Positions 13,401 through 18,774 of a stretch of DNA of 64,000 bases are shown here, piece by piece. The stretch's first letter is position 1. Every line of letters begins with the position of its first letter. Below the pieces are notes generated by a model that did no database searches, was not told the DNA's origin, and worked only from the letters and a program-made list of their open reading frames with translations. Made by a program: the position numbers and the translations under genes. The stretch covers positions 25,212,501-25,276,500 of the forward strand of contig NC_090295.1 of the NCBI RefSeq assembly GCF_037392515.1, in the 5' to 3' direction. This DNA comes from Haliotis asinina. Its lineage: Eukaryota; Mollusca; Gastropoda; Lepetellida; Haliotidae.

Positions 13401-16400
13401 GATATGCCCCTCATGCCTCCAGAAACACTCTGGTAAACTCACTTGGCAAATTTGTTCTTGAAATCTGTGTCGATCTGGCTGCCTTGTGTTGGATGGAGGG
13501 GATGCTGACGATGGACAATGGACTTGAGTCTTTCCATCATGTCCTGTACAACAGAAGACACAGATAGTGAGGTTGAGCTAGTGCCACTGGCTGGATTACC
13601 TAGCAATGATGAGGCTTTACATAAGTGAGTGTCATATATGGTTGGTAAAAAGAGTATGTGATACTCAAGCATCAAACCATAAAACATCAAGCAATACAAC
13701 ATACTGATTAAATCAGTAAAAATCAGATAGCTTCAATCTGAAAAATGTAAATAACGCTTGACAGAGAATCTATCAAAACACCATTTCTATATAGGTCCTG
13801 TTGCCATGTCATTGTCACTACAACCTGCAAAACCTCAAATGCAGTGATAGTCACCATCTATCCATACACATTAGGCATCGCTGAATATTATGGTCACATT
13901 AACTCAGTATTACTTCACAGCAAGTCACTATCTATCTATCCATGACCAACAAGCATGTATGTATATCCTTTCCCATCAGTATTGTATAACAGCCTTCAAT
14001 TCTTCCTGGAGGGGGTATGTATCTAAATCATAATCACAACTCACATAGGACATATCTAGAAACTCAAACTTATTGGCGGAGCTGGCGAATGCTGCTGATG
14101 TCACAAGATGGACGTGTATGGTGGGCAAGAGTGTGGTCAGGCTGGTCAGCTGGGCCTTGAACGATGACTCCTTGGCCTTGTACTGGCTGTAATATAACTA
14201 GAATGTTAACAGATACACTGGTACATATCTACAGTAAAGCATAGAAATAGCAACCTCACAGTAACCACTGTTATAAGCAAACCACAACAGACACTATCTC
14301 ACCTGTTGGCCTCCTCTAGGAGTGTTTCCATGGTGACTTTGATCTTCTCCTGCATGGAGGTATAAATGTAGGAAACTGCTTCACTCTCTTTCCTGGCATT
14401 CTGTTTGATCTCCTCAAGTAGTGCTCTTAGCAACAAGATTCCATCTTTCACTGAGTTCTGTAGATCCCGTACAGCCTGCAAAGCAGTCAAGTCTCTGAAT
14501 GTTGTACTTTCTTACTTAATACAACTTATGATATTCATATGTACAGTCGAACCCCGTTTATCCAGACGTTTTGGTTTCACTCGAAAATCGTCCGGATAGC
14601 AAGACTTCCGGTTAACTGAATCAAACAAGCAAAATATGAAAATTAAGTGAAAGCAAAAAAAAATGCATGTAAGTGTATCAATAAATCAACAGTCAATAGT
14701 AATAACAGTGAATCGTCAAAACATATAAGTGTACCGATAATACATGCAAAGCAGAACGCAGGTTACCATGTGTCAGGTTGTCTCGGATATAATCGTGTAG
14801 GATGTAGAGCTTCAGATGGTAAGTTAGATGAAAAACATAAATCGATGACAAAAAGTTTCAATTTAGCAAATTGTATATTCCTAATATTTTGATTTTAAAT
14901 GCCCTAAAAACATATGGCATTGTGTCGAACTTATGCTGTCTGCAGAAAGTAAACTTTTTCTCTCTGTCCGCATAACTGGATCATTTTTCAATAGAAATCT
15001 ATGGGAGTGGTTTGAAAATTCGTGCTCCGGGTCCGGAAGCGTGAGGTCCGGTTAAGTGAGTACAATTAATGAACATAAGTTTCGTTTCACATAAAAATCA
15101 TCCGGAAGGCAGGGTTTCCAGATATGTGGGGTCCGAGTAAACGGGGTTCGACTGTATACACAAGAAGAATGAGAAGACTACCTTTGAACATGCTTGAATA
15201 TAACTTCAAAGTCAGCACATGACTTGTAGTGTTGGCAGGGCTCAATTTCATGAGATACTAACCTACTTGCACCAAGCACAATCTAAACTGAAAACTATGT
15301 AGATGCAATTATTTAGATGTTTTATTCAGAAGTATACGCACTAAAAAATTGACTTGCACCTGGTACAAGTTTGACATATAGCTTGGTTACATTTTGTAGT
15401 AGTCAGTTGATAGCAACTGACTTAATTTTTACACAGCTTTCATCAGTCTTCCAGCAATAGCACAGCAGGGTACACCAGAAATGGGCTTCACACACTGTGC
15501 CCATTTGGAGAATCGAACCTGGGTCTTTGACAGGATAAGCAAACACTTTAACTGCTATCCTATTGCCCCACTCAGCTGATAGTTGAGCTATAGCTACCTG
15601 CACACTTTGTTCCAGCTTGCGACAACTCTGGTTGTAAGCAGTTTCCAGGTCCACACAGTGGGTCCTGCTCTCGCTGGGAAAAACACACAGAGCCATTATT
15701 TAACTATCTGCATAAATCCTGAAAATTGTTGGTAACATATAGTCTTTCATTCTCTTCCCACAGAGGTTACTCCTGTCATATCTTTCTATGTAATCTTGGT
15801 TCTAATACCGCCATATTTCCCGGTCATCGAGAAATCCCCTTGCGTCAAAAAATCACAACAGGAATTATCTCCCTTGTTACTATCCAATCAGAACACATGT
15901 TAAATAGACTTAGCTCCAATATGGCGGCCCCCATAAAGTTGGTTCATCAACGTGCGAAGGAAAGATTTGGTATTTCATGTGTAACTGAAAATCAGAAACT
16001 GGCAAGAGAGAGTGCTCGTATCATTCGCTAGGTTGTGTTTGTAGGGACAAAAACCGGTAGTGGTAAGTTTTCCCGATGCATTCGGAAATTACCGAGATCT
16101 TGTGAATGATTACTCTTGAAACAAAATTCTGAATACCTCTAATTGCGAGTCTTGAACACTTGCACCATGAAAGGGCCGTATTAGAACAGAGGTTACATAG
16201 GAAGATATGACAGGAGTAAACTCTGCGGGAAGATTATAGCCCTTGTGACACGTACTGTCTGTGTGATAGGTGTGATACATAAGTAACAGATGTAGCATGT
16301 GACACCCTACAGATTGTCAGTGTGACAGATATAACCTAGGTGGTCACTATGGTGACAAGGGAGGGTGTTTTCGGTGTTTGTTCAGTTTTACGCCACACTC

Positions 16401-18275
16401 GGCACTATTACAACTATATGGCGGTGGTCTGTAAATAATCGAGTCTGGACCAGATAATACAGTGATCAACCGCATGAGCATCGATCTGCACAATGCACAA
16501 TTGGGAACCGATGACATGTGTCAACCAAGTCAGCGAGCCTGACCACCCGATCCCGTTAGTTGCCTCTTACACCTAGCATAGTTGCCTTTTATGGCAAGCA
16601 TGGGTTGCTGAAGGCCTATTCTACCTCGGGACATTCACGGGTAGACAAGGGAGGGGGGGAGGGGGAATACTTACATCCTCATGTCTCTGAAGCAGTTGAT
16701 GCACAGCATGATTTTCTTCTCTGTGGAGAACATGATGTATGGTTCCTTGTGTAGGGCTGAAACAACACAGCTAGAGCTGAACCACAAGACTACCTACATT
16801 CCCCCATACAACCATCGGTAATTCAGGAATTTCCTCGGCAGCCTTGGTCCAAACACACAGCAAATATCTTGGCACAAATTAATTTAGTAAGAGAGTGAGT
16901 AAGTAGGGTTTCACAGCCCATGTCATCAGTGTAAATAGCAAATTCAGCAGAGGAGTCAACTGCTTCTGGTACAAACATAGTTTAATACAAGCAGGGAGTA
17001 TTGAGAAAAAAAATCAACAAAAACAACCTAAGATACTTAAGGGAGGTTGATCTAATATCTAAGAATGGCAGCAAATAACTGAACATAGAGTTGCACATAT
17101 TCAAGTTACTTACAACAACGTTTGTGTATTTCCTTTGTTCTCTTGGATAACACAACAATGTCATGTGCAGCAAACATCTTGGCACGGTGGGTCTCATCTC
17201 TACAGCTGGTACACAGGGGTTGGCAGCAGGTGTTGCAGAAATACATGGGGTTGCAGTCCTGCAGTCAACACAACAGTTGCCTCATGGTATAATCAGTGAG
17301 TGAGTGAGTGGGTGGGTGGGTGAGTGAGTCAGTTTAGTTTTATGCCACTCTCAGCAATATTCCAGCTATATGGGGGTGGTCTGTAAATAATCAAGTCTGG
17401 ACCAGACAACTGTGTGATCAACAACATAAGCATCGATCTGCAATATTGGGAACTGATGAAGTGTCAACCAAATCAAGCGAGTTTGACCACCTGATCCCAT
17501 TAGTCATCCCTATGACAAGTATGGGTTACTGACAATTCCAACATCGATCTTTGTGGGTTGTGTGATGGTACAGAAATACATGGGTTCACTTGGGGTTAAT
17601 GTGTGGAAATATTTACACTGGAAGTAAAGTTAAGTTAAAAAATTTACAGAGAGCAATTATGAATAATACACACTTTATCACAGTTGGCACATGAAGCTTT
17701 TTCGTCAAGGGAAGATTCAACCATGAACTTCAGCAAGGGATCAGGGGGAGGTAATGAGTTTCCTTCCTTCAAGTGTGTGGTTGCCCTGTAATAGAGCATT
17801 TAGCCATCCATCATATTTTTGTTTTTCACTTAAATCAAATATGTTAATGGTAGTATTATTATTACTGAAGATTAAAGTATTACTCATTAAATAAATGTTA
17901 AAAGATATCTGAAGCAGATTTTAAGCATAACAATACTTTTTCAATTGATCGTCAATTATGTAATTACAAATCAACATGAAGGAGCAATATTTCCTCTAAA
18001 TATTGTGATGATTATGAATTCAGAAAGACCAAAAAGATATTCAGTGAAAGATTGCTGGAAATCTCATATTTATGTGTAACTGACCCACAAAGAGGACACA
18101 GCATCTGCGCATCTGCTGCTCGACCCCGCAAGCAGCGCATACAGAAGCTGTGGAAGCATGACAGTATACAGGGGTCATCGTATTGTTCATTGCACAGGTA
18201 GCATAGCAATGGGTTCCTCTTGGCCACATCGGTATCTTCAAGACTTTCCATTGGTTGGAAGATTTCCCCAGACAT
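1211..18275 (-). CDS. RNF207: RNF207 (RING finger protein 207), complete 15-exon gene
   Basis: Complete minus-strand gene encoding 667 residues; human RNF207 is about 634. Coding exons (transcript order): 18275-18085, 17785-17674, 17258-17114, 16756-16675, 15673-15598, 14475-14303, 14186-14045, 13543-13443, 11486-11388, 11087-10922, 10728-10543, 9236-9185, 2604-2487, 2053-1961, 1478-1211. Every junction is AG/GT and the phase holds throughout. Seen: a RING with ligands C25, C28, C40, H42, C45, C48, C60, C63; a B-box with C96, C99, C109, C112, C117, C120, H125, H133; a second Cys/His cluster; then long helical segments and a charged tail. Known: vertebrate RNF207 is a membrane-associated, heart-enriched RING protein that affects HERG potassium-channel abundance and QT interval. 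A ubiquitin-ligase role here is inferred from the RING. The start ATG sits in ACCATGT; no canonical AATAAA was found below 1211. The remaining doubt is exact exon edges, not identity. Confidence 0.95.
1769..1852. repeat. Short tandem duplication inside an inverted repeat
   Basis: GAAGAAGAGACTAGAATCTG occurs twice in tandem. The pair is flanked by inverted copies of a CATTTCGAGACAG-like motif (CTGTCTCGAAACATT at the right). It lies in RNF207 intron 14 and may be a small foldback element. Confidence 0.5.
1961..2053 (-). CDS. RNF207: RNF207 exon 14
   Basis: Acceptor GCCAG/G and donor CAGAG/GTTAGA. It encodes LGQSTNDAEHDCQMHALLDE then INAVHPDSKQR. Similarity to vertebrates is weak in this C-terminal part. 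The call rests on splice sites, phase continuity and an open frame on both sides. Confidence 0.82.
2487..2604 (-). CDS. RNF207: RNF207 exon 13
   Basis: Acceptor CTACAG/CT and donor CCAA/GTAGGT. It encodes AQCQDVVRLQQETKHLKVIT then AQLTSFVSSIASVTERLAPK, matching vertebrate AQLHDLLQLRQENAYLTTIT and the SIAKVKERLEP stretch. It joins exon 12 across the retroelement-bearing intron in correct phase. Confidence 0.94.
2749..2924 (-). repeat. DIRS inverted terminal repeat, 3' side
   Basis: Inverted, identical partner of 8835-9010. Its outer extension 2716-2748 is AT-rich and unlike the other end, the usual unequal-ended terminal repeat of DIRS1-type elements. Confidence 0.93.
2991..3076 (-). repeat. 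DIRS internal complementary region
   Basis: 2991-3040 is the reverse complement of 2716-2765, and 3037-3076 is the reverse complement of about 8982-9021. Together they make a template complementary to the joined outer ends, as in the known DIRS replication model. Confidence 0.9.
3293..6169 (-). CDS. DIRS tyrosine recombinase (958 aa frame; domain in last ~350 aa)
   Basis: The C-terminal part is a tyrosine recombinase with the R...HxxR...Y signature: Arg in AARVSEIHAL (about residue 763), HEIR (about 892-895) and the nucleophile Tyr in SHYLRDL (about 928). It begins with a SAM-like core-binding domain around KWRSFENFCARR. The first 600 or so codons run antiparallel in meaning but in the same direction through the RT region in another frame and have no recognisable domain. 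The functional start may therefore be well inside. The enzyme should integrate the circular DNA copy. Confidence 0.9.
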   Translation of the reverse strand: MQDPESRLQATTSQSSAVDYHSPVTRVLNRSTGTYPRKHQHFINKTCYRDSVRTPSLPGVLFTHLPDTQERFHQNADDSQHGDFQQPVFSRAPAFPNDITGSDPSQIVTRSLDGQPRFTGCLPARSCIPTPQEVPAFHIQRSTLPVASAAVWNFYGPVAFHSGHTACHPVSAPPGDRLRSLHRRLFSKSLQSSVATQTTGLLHTPTSTVGMDYQFREVATETNAGVNVHWGVVPDSAQSSQGPSRSMAEDSRLYGSSSVPTSHPQRMAVSVGLVDVGAGPHPQRTAYAAPTTEVPITIHSRERPPVVISSTPAPASVPQVVDGRVERLRRCLFDKLQPRPRIVCRRIPLGMGCSFERPDNLRAVVRRRKGVAYQQPGDASSHPSGSPLATGPNRLQTPGSVRQFHGRVGDSQSGYNQVQTTSGPDVPVSGSGRQQRHRDRGSSHSRLQKHSGRCPVAPRQTIPDGVDASSGRISPDLLATRETTGRSFCHQFQSPVTNVRISRAGSTGVGSRRDVSIMGRTGRICVPSSNSSLGCNRQDQTDAEPPTAFGRTLVASQIVVSRSSTARQRRPLQTSRVVASASTSTQSTAASGSTAIPSSRMGHLQRALKAKGYSAHVANVIARAHRVSTRSLYDDKWRSFENFCARRSQDPMAASPQFVAQFLLYLRNSRHLKGSTLGTYLSALNSVLAIKSDSQISKIPELIALLKAFKLEDQKTKFRPPAWDLNVVLQHLRGPPYEPLEEASFEHLSKKTVFLLSLATAARVSEIHALDVTQIRFEQSRHGRAHLGLLWDFVAKNQLPGQPNRLFSIPPLSTILGHHDLEEELLCPVRALRCYIKRSASRRRSRKRLFIPFAVSCKGEVNRNTVALWLRSTILAAYDDKHLPHPVASNPHEIRALASTMALHRNCTVPQIMEGCFWRSSTVFASHYLRDLAVEDVEGLQSFGPLVVAQQLTRPSAH
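4345..6642 (-). CDS. DIRS reverse transcriptase / RNase H (765 aa frame)
   Basis: Contains reverse-transcriptase blocks FYSPIFLIPKKG, MASLDLQDAYLHVPV, LPFGISTAPWLFT and the active-site motif YIDD, followed by RNase H blocks (LFVDASLLGWGAHL, LEMQAVILAV, ASDNSTVVW) and ILADALSRP. The RT type groups with Ty3/DIRS-like enzymes. The frame overlaps the gag frame upstream and the recombinase frame downstream; DIRS elements are known to use extensively overlapping frames. The true start is uncertain, and the first 120 or so residues overlap gag. Confidence 0.9.
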   Translation of the reverse strand: MLVLGKRNLNVNFFVHHLRLSSSLMKRYRRCINNMPNLLTRKWRCQLSRPWALHFVAEPGVMPRKDMYPGESRSVPRLGGDEVVPKTQMSSASLKNVAGMPQLRPVEVGASVPTPAAEAMDYYDWDLPPPVVPVHPTPVGGRLGIFWANWTFLEDPFVCKILRAGYKLPLARAPPLTTTPLSRGYSIDQQVLILENINILLTKHAIEIVSEPHLSPGFYSPIFLIPKKGSTKMRMIHNMATFNNLYLAEPPHFRMTSLDQIRAKLSPGAWMASLDLQDAYLHVPVFPRHRKFLRFIFNGVHYQWRVLPFGISTAPWLFTRVTLPVTRFLHLRGIDFDPYIDDCFLNHCNPQLLRKQLDFSTRLLQQLGWIINFEKSQLKPTQELTFIGGLFLTRLNLVRVPPDRWQKILAFTDRALSLPLTLREWQSLLGLLTSAQDLTLRGRLMLRPLQRFLLPFIRENDLQSSFLLPPHLHQYLRWWTVEWNVCAGVCLTNFNHDHELFVDASLLGWGAHLNGQTTSGLWSDAEKEWHINSLEMQAVILAVRHWLPVLTDSRLLVASDNSTVVWVIHNQGTTRSKQLLDQMFLLADLVDSNGIVIAARHIPGCKNILADALSRPGKPSPTEWMLHPDAFRQICWQLGRPLVDLFATSFNHQLPTYVSPVPDPQAWAVDAMSLSWEGLDAYAFPPPILLSDVIAKIRLTQNLRLLLVAPWWPARSWFPDLRRLASGDPYKLPEWLHLLRHPHSRQLHPDPRRFHLHAWVICREH
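6290..8365 (-). CDS. DIRS gag-like protein (691 aa)
   Basis: First frame of the element. The N-terminus has a cluster of CxxC pairs (residues about 14-53), common in DIRS gag proteins. A Pro/Ala/Thr repeat zone follows (PVPAPL repeated, about 165-220), then an Arg/Ser-rich SR-type stretch (about 265-335) and a C-terminal Gly/Arg (RGRG) zone. It is probably the nucleic-acid-binding structural protein. The RT frame overlaps its 3' end by about 350 bp. Assignment is by position and composition; gag sequences diverge quickly. Confidence 0.8.
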   Translation of the reverse strand: MSSSRGFLSVTVLCMTRHYCTVCKGQKSAKDPHPWCPDCASAVCSIDSRCLHCQALSLTDFKTFLAVRRKRFTQRKRRMSSPASSLGSLPDDQDLPPPSIPLSTPSVERSSITPARSSPEPTRSDAFVDLSHPDALSHPEVQRLLRSLLTPGAAVLPTSVSTPLPTTAPRLTPAPLPVPAPLPVPAPLPVPAPLFTSAPVFSSALIPTPAPIPTPAPVPTPAPILLPDPAPITTSYRIPRVSHTLTKEEMLQRQLDEERARRLEAERSRRRSCSRSPKGRRSRSPHRSRRRRSRSVSRSPRRSLEEDSRTRSRRRVRSRSRSPRRLSRSQRSRSPEPLRTSGKEFNTKNSASNSSQRRESTSISWEEHEEQFFCPDYEEEPGNVGDSDGTYLPLTAVFEWIADRLPDCPSPSSDSNNPASIHLTPELLIPPHPMVADAITLLDSDFAKLSLNPTIKASKSKKSDYKVHSLDFADNGAALDDSIKRLSSSTPSSYRVQDSKLAAVDTELKRMLKPISALASATSAAALDLSEDNASRVDHLTTIFAWQGRVLHDLLGHLRAALAMTTTMRRSGFLDACSWQEEFKRQLLRAPFTSKFLFDEKIPSVYKQHAELTNTEVALSTFEALGSAFRGRARGNAKKRYVPRRESIRSSFGRGRGRTKDSDVQRKPQERGRDAPATSGRGRGKRPYSGR
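8835..9010 (-). repeat. DIRS inverted terminal repeat, 5' side
   Basis: Identical in inverted orientation to 2749-2924. The outer 11 bp (9011-9021) differ from the other terminus and are instead matched by the internal complementary region. Confidence 0.93.
9185..9236 (-). CDS. RNF207: RNF207 exon 12 (small, 52 bp)
   Basis: Acceptor TTTCTAG/CAT after a pyrimidine run, donor CAGG/GTAAGT. It encodes HWEESVQRIANEQELYQ, matching vertebrate IWEEAYQRVANEQEIYE. The next intron (9184-2605) is 6.6 kb, mostly because of the DIRS element. Confidence 0.93.
9355..9778. mobile_element. Foldback MITE (about 147 bp) split by a SINE-like insertion
   Basis: 9355-9410 and the segments 9441-9476 plus 9754-9778 form long inverted arms (TCATGCTTATTATGCTTATC against its complement). 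Removing the SINE-like copy and one target duplication leaves a compact hairpin of about 147 bp. It lies in RNF207 intron 11. Confidence 0.75.
9477..9742 (-). mobile_element. SINE-like abalone repeat, copy A (266 bp)
   Basis: Flanked by an 11-bp direct repeat TTGCATAGAAG (9466-9476 and 9743-9753). Read on the minus strand it starts ACCCGTGAAGGTCC and ends in GCGGCGTAAAACTAAACTCA with an ACTC-type tail. Target duplications of this length indicate LINE-type mobilisation. Confidence 0.85.
9892..10023. mobile_element. Foldback MITE (132 bp hairpin)
   Basis: Arms of about 55 bp: ACATTGTGTC...GGTTTTATCAGTCCC...GTATTC on the left, and the complement on the right through GGGACTGATAAAACTG to GACACAATGT. 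It is nearly palindromic over its whole length and lies in RNF207 intron 11. Confidence 0.8.
10340..10530. repeat. Degenerate tandem repeat, unit about 35-45 bp
   Basis: Repeated variants of CTCTACTACAGATGTGG with TATGATAT/TATGTTAT spacers, four or five diverged units, just beyond the exon 11 donor of RNF207. Confidence 0.55.
10543..10728 (-). CDS. RNF207: RNF207 exon 11: coiled coil
   Basis: Acceptor TTAAG/GAT and donor AAG/GTACAT. It encodes KLEKLKSQVQELQRDLTLRR and on through VIDSVESQLEKHHGYIEEKQ, aligning with vertebrate EMQSLKDQVQELHRDLTKHH. This is a clear amphipathic coiled-coil segment. Confidence 0.92.
10922..11087 (-). CDS. RNF207: RNF207 exon 10 with a tandem acceptor
   Basis: It encodes a Pro/Ser/Gly-rich linker and then KGVFAEHCVEFETSHR, matching vertebrate ENTPFAEHCRHYEDSYR. 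The acceptor is a NAGNAG pair (ACAGCAG/G). Either AG keeps frame, starting the exon at 11087 or 11084 and adding or dropping one serine. The donor is AGG/GTAGGT, phase 0. Confidence 0.9.
11388..11486 (-). CDS. RNF207: RNF207 exon 9
   Basis: Acceptor TTACAG/G and donor TCAG/GTAGGT. With the two bases from exon 8 it reads KSLEPLLYDGRGKVLSSSPA, matching vertebrate RCLEPLLLLGPRR. The correct frame is not the longest open frame here, so the exon is easily missed. Confidence 0.88.
11990..13230 (-). mobile_element. Possible broken retroelement gag remnant, family unsure
   Basis: A 1.2-kb GC-richer block in RNF207 intron 8 with fragmentary minus-strand frames in several phases. One fragment is Arg/Gly/Lys-rich (GRGRTRSYYAKGKSKEE), reminiscent of the tail of DIRS gag proteins. 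It is broken in many places and no RT or recombinase is near it. It could equally be another decayed repeat; I do not recognise it. Confidence 0.25.
13443..13543 (-). CDS. RNF207: RNF207 exon 8
   Basis: Acceptor GTACAG/GAC and donor CAA/GTGAGT. The peptide DMMERLKSIVHRQHPLHP then TQGSQIDTDFKNKFAK matches vertebrate ELMERLQGIV and the IASDHRAEFAR region. Ends in phase 2, joined by exon 9. Confidence 0.92.
14045..14186 (-). CDS. RNF207: RNF207 exon 7
   Basis: Acceptor TTACAG/C and donor TAT/GTGAGT. It encodes QYKAKESSFKAQLTSLTTLL, then PTIHVHLVTSAAF and ANKFEFLDMSY. This matches vertebrate QYEEKDKAFKEQLSHLATLL, then PTLQVHLV and ANKAEFLDLGY. Ends in phase 0. Confidence 0.94.
14303..14475 (-). 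CDS. RNF207: RNF207 exon 6: predicted helical region
   Basis: Acceptor TTTGCAG/GCT and donor ACAG/GTGAGA. It encodes AVRDLQNSVKDGILLLRALL and on through SMQEKIKVTMETLLEEAN, aligning with vertebrate AVKALQTATREAIALLQAMV and the SMQDRL region. The composition is heptad-like, as expected for the coiled-coil part of an RBCC-type protein. Confidence 0.93.
14544..15154. mobile_element. pogo/Tigger-like non-autonomous DNA transposon (611 bp)
   Basis: Terminal inverted repeats CAGTCGAACCCCGTTTATCC at the left and a near-complement (GAGTAAACGGGGTTCGACTG) at the right, bounded by TA on both sides, the pogo/Tc1-mariner target duplication. CAGT-start termini of this type are typical of pogo/Tigger elements. 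The interior repeats TCCGG-containing terminal-like motifs (near 15030-15060 and 15110) but encodes no transposase. It lies in RNF207 intron 5. Confidence 0.8.
15414..15572 (-). mobile_element. tRNA-derived SINE, diverged copy
   Basis: On the minus strand it has a pol III box B (GGTTCGATTCTCC) followed by the shared body TGTGTGAAGCCCATTTCTGG and a decayed TATTGCTGGA...tail. Imperfect direct repeats CAGTTGATAG (15404-15413) and CAGCTGATAG (15573-15582) flank it. Confidence 0.75.
15598..15673 (-). CDS. RNF207: RNF207 exon 5
   Basis: Acceptor TCCCAG/C and donor GCAG/GTAGCT. It encodes ESRTHCVDLETAYNQSC followed by RKLEQSVQ, matching vertebrate ESRAHCVDLESAYVQGC. A tRNA-derived SINE lies in the intron about 15 bp beyond the donor; it is not exonic. 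Confidence 0.94.
15753..16233. mobile_element. TIR element (481 bp) with promoter/first-exon-like cargo
   Basis: Inverted repeats of about 60 bp: TCTTCCCACAGAGGTTACTC...TCTAATACCGCC at 15753-15812 and its complement ending at 16233 (CAGGAGTAAACTCTGCGGGA). Inside, on the plus strand, are a CCAAT box (15884-15888), a YY1-type AATATGGCGGC over an ATG (15921), a 36-codon frame MAAPIKLVHQRAKERFGISC... ending TAG at 16031, and a strong donor GTAAGT at 16063. No transposase. It lies in RNF207 intron 4, antisense to the host gene. Confidence 0.7.
16366..16643 (-). mobile_element. SINE-like abalone repeat, copy B
   Basis: Same family as 9477-9742, flanked by a 12-bp direct repeat GACAAGGGAGGG (16354-16365 and 16644-16655). 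The ACTC tail end is at the left, so sense is minus. Confidence 0.85.
16675..16756 (-). CDS. RNF207: RNF207 exon 4: second Cys/His cluster
   Basis: Acceptor TTTCAG/CC and donor GGAT/GTAAGT. The peptide LHKEPYIMFSTEKKIMLC followed by INCFRDMR matches vertebrate LHAEPYLLFSTDKKLLLC and IRCFRDMQ. It lies about 20 bp from the end of a SINE-like copy (16366-16643). Confidence 0.94.
17114..17258 (-). CDS. RNF207: RNF207 exon 3: B-box zinc finger
   Basis: Acceptor CTGCAG/GAC and donor TTGT/GTAAGT. It encodes YFCNTCCQPLCTSCRDETH, nearly the vertebrate YFCNTCGQPLCARCRDETH, supplying the remaining B-box cysteines and histidines. It ends in phase 1. Confidence 0.95.
17293..17560 (-). mobile_element. SINE-like abalone repeat, copy C (older)
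   Basis: Same family but more diverged, with an expanded GTGA/GGTG run at the tail end (17296-17330). No clear target duplication. It lies in RNF207 intron 3. Confidence 0.8.
17674..17785 (-). CDS. RNF207: RNF207 exon 2: linker and start of B-box
   Basis: Acceptor TTACAG/G and donor AAA/GTGTGT. It encodes the linker with LPPPDPLLKFMVESS, matching vertebrate LPPVDRLLQFLVDSS, and the first zinc pair C96/C99 of the B-box. The frame is shorter than a typical ORF-finder cut-off, so it was located by similarity. Confidence 0.93.
18085..18275 (-). CDS. RNF207: RNF207 exon 1: RING finger
   Basis: Starts MSGEIFQPMES, close to the vertebrate N-terminus MSGAIF. It carries the whole C3HC4 RING, with the spacing C-x2-C-x11-C-x-H-x2-C-x2-C-x11-C-x2-C. 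The donor is GG/GTCAGT and the exon ends in phase 2. Reading on past the donor gives a longer frame to 18012 that leaves the family similarity, so it is intron. Confidence 0.95.
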
Positions 18276-18364
18276 GGTTATCACAGTCAGTCTATGTCAT
18301 TGGCTGAAACAACCAAGGAAAACCCGAGGTTGTGGCAACCTCTAACAGAAGGTTTCCTCACAAT
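18276..18364 (-). other. RNF207: RNF207 5' UTR candidate with upstream acceptors
   Basis: On the minus strand a good acceptor TATTTCTTTTCAG precedes 18364, and a second TTGTTTCAG precedes 18303. The first coding exon may thus begin with spliced 5' UTR, implying a separate non-coding first exon upstream. Inference only. Confidence 0.4.
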
Positions 18365-18512
18365 CTGAAAAGAAATACAAGCAATCAGAAAATGAGCATA
18401 CAACATGAGAGATTCAAAAAAGTGGGTCAGTTAAACTTGAACATTGTGAGTTTTCAGCCAAACAGTGATGAAAATAAGTTCATACATATTCACAAATTCC
18501 TCATAAAAATAC

Positions 18513-18774
18513 GACCCGTGAAGGTCCCGGGGTAGAATAGGCCTTCAGCAACCCATGCTTGCCATAAAAGGTGACTATGCTTGTCGTAAGAGGCGACTAA
18601 CGGGATCGGGTGGTCAGACTAGCTGACTTGGTTGACACATGTCATCGGTTCCCAATTGCGCAGATCGATGCTCATGTTGATCACTGGATTGTCTGGTCCA
18701 GACTCGATTATTTACAGACCGTCGCCATATAGCTGGAATATTGCTAAGTGCGACGTAAAACTAAACTCACTCAC
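18513..18774 (+). mobile_element. SINE-like abalone repeat, copy D (sense on plus)
   Basis: The clearest reading of the family: GACCCGTGAAGGTCCCGGGG at the start, TAAAACTAAACTCACTCACT at the end. A perfect 12-bp target duplication TCATAAAAATAC lies at 18501-18512 and 18775-18786. Confidence 0.88.

Noticed and set aside
15403-15597. Long minus-strand frame continuing RNF207 exon 5 downstream
   Set aside because: A GTAGCT donor follows the conserved peptide, and the extension is SINE sequence, so it is intron read-through.
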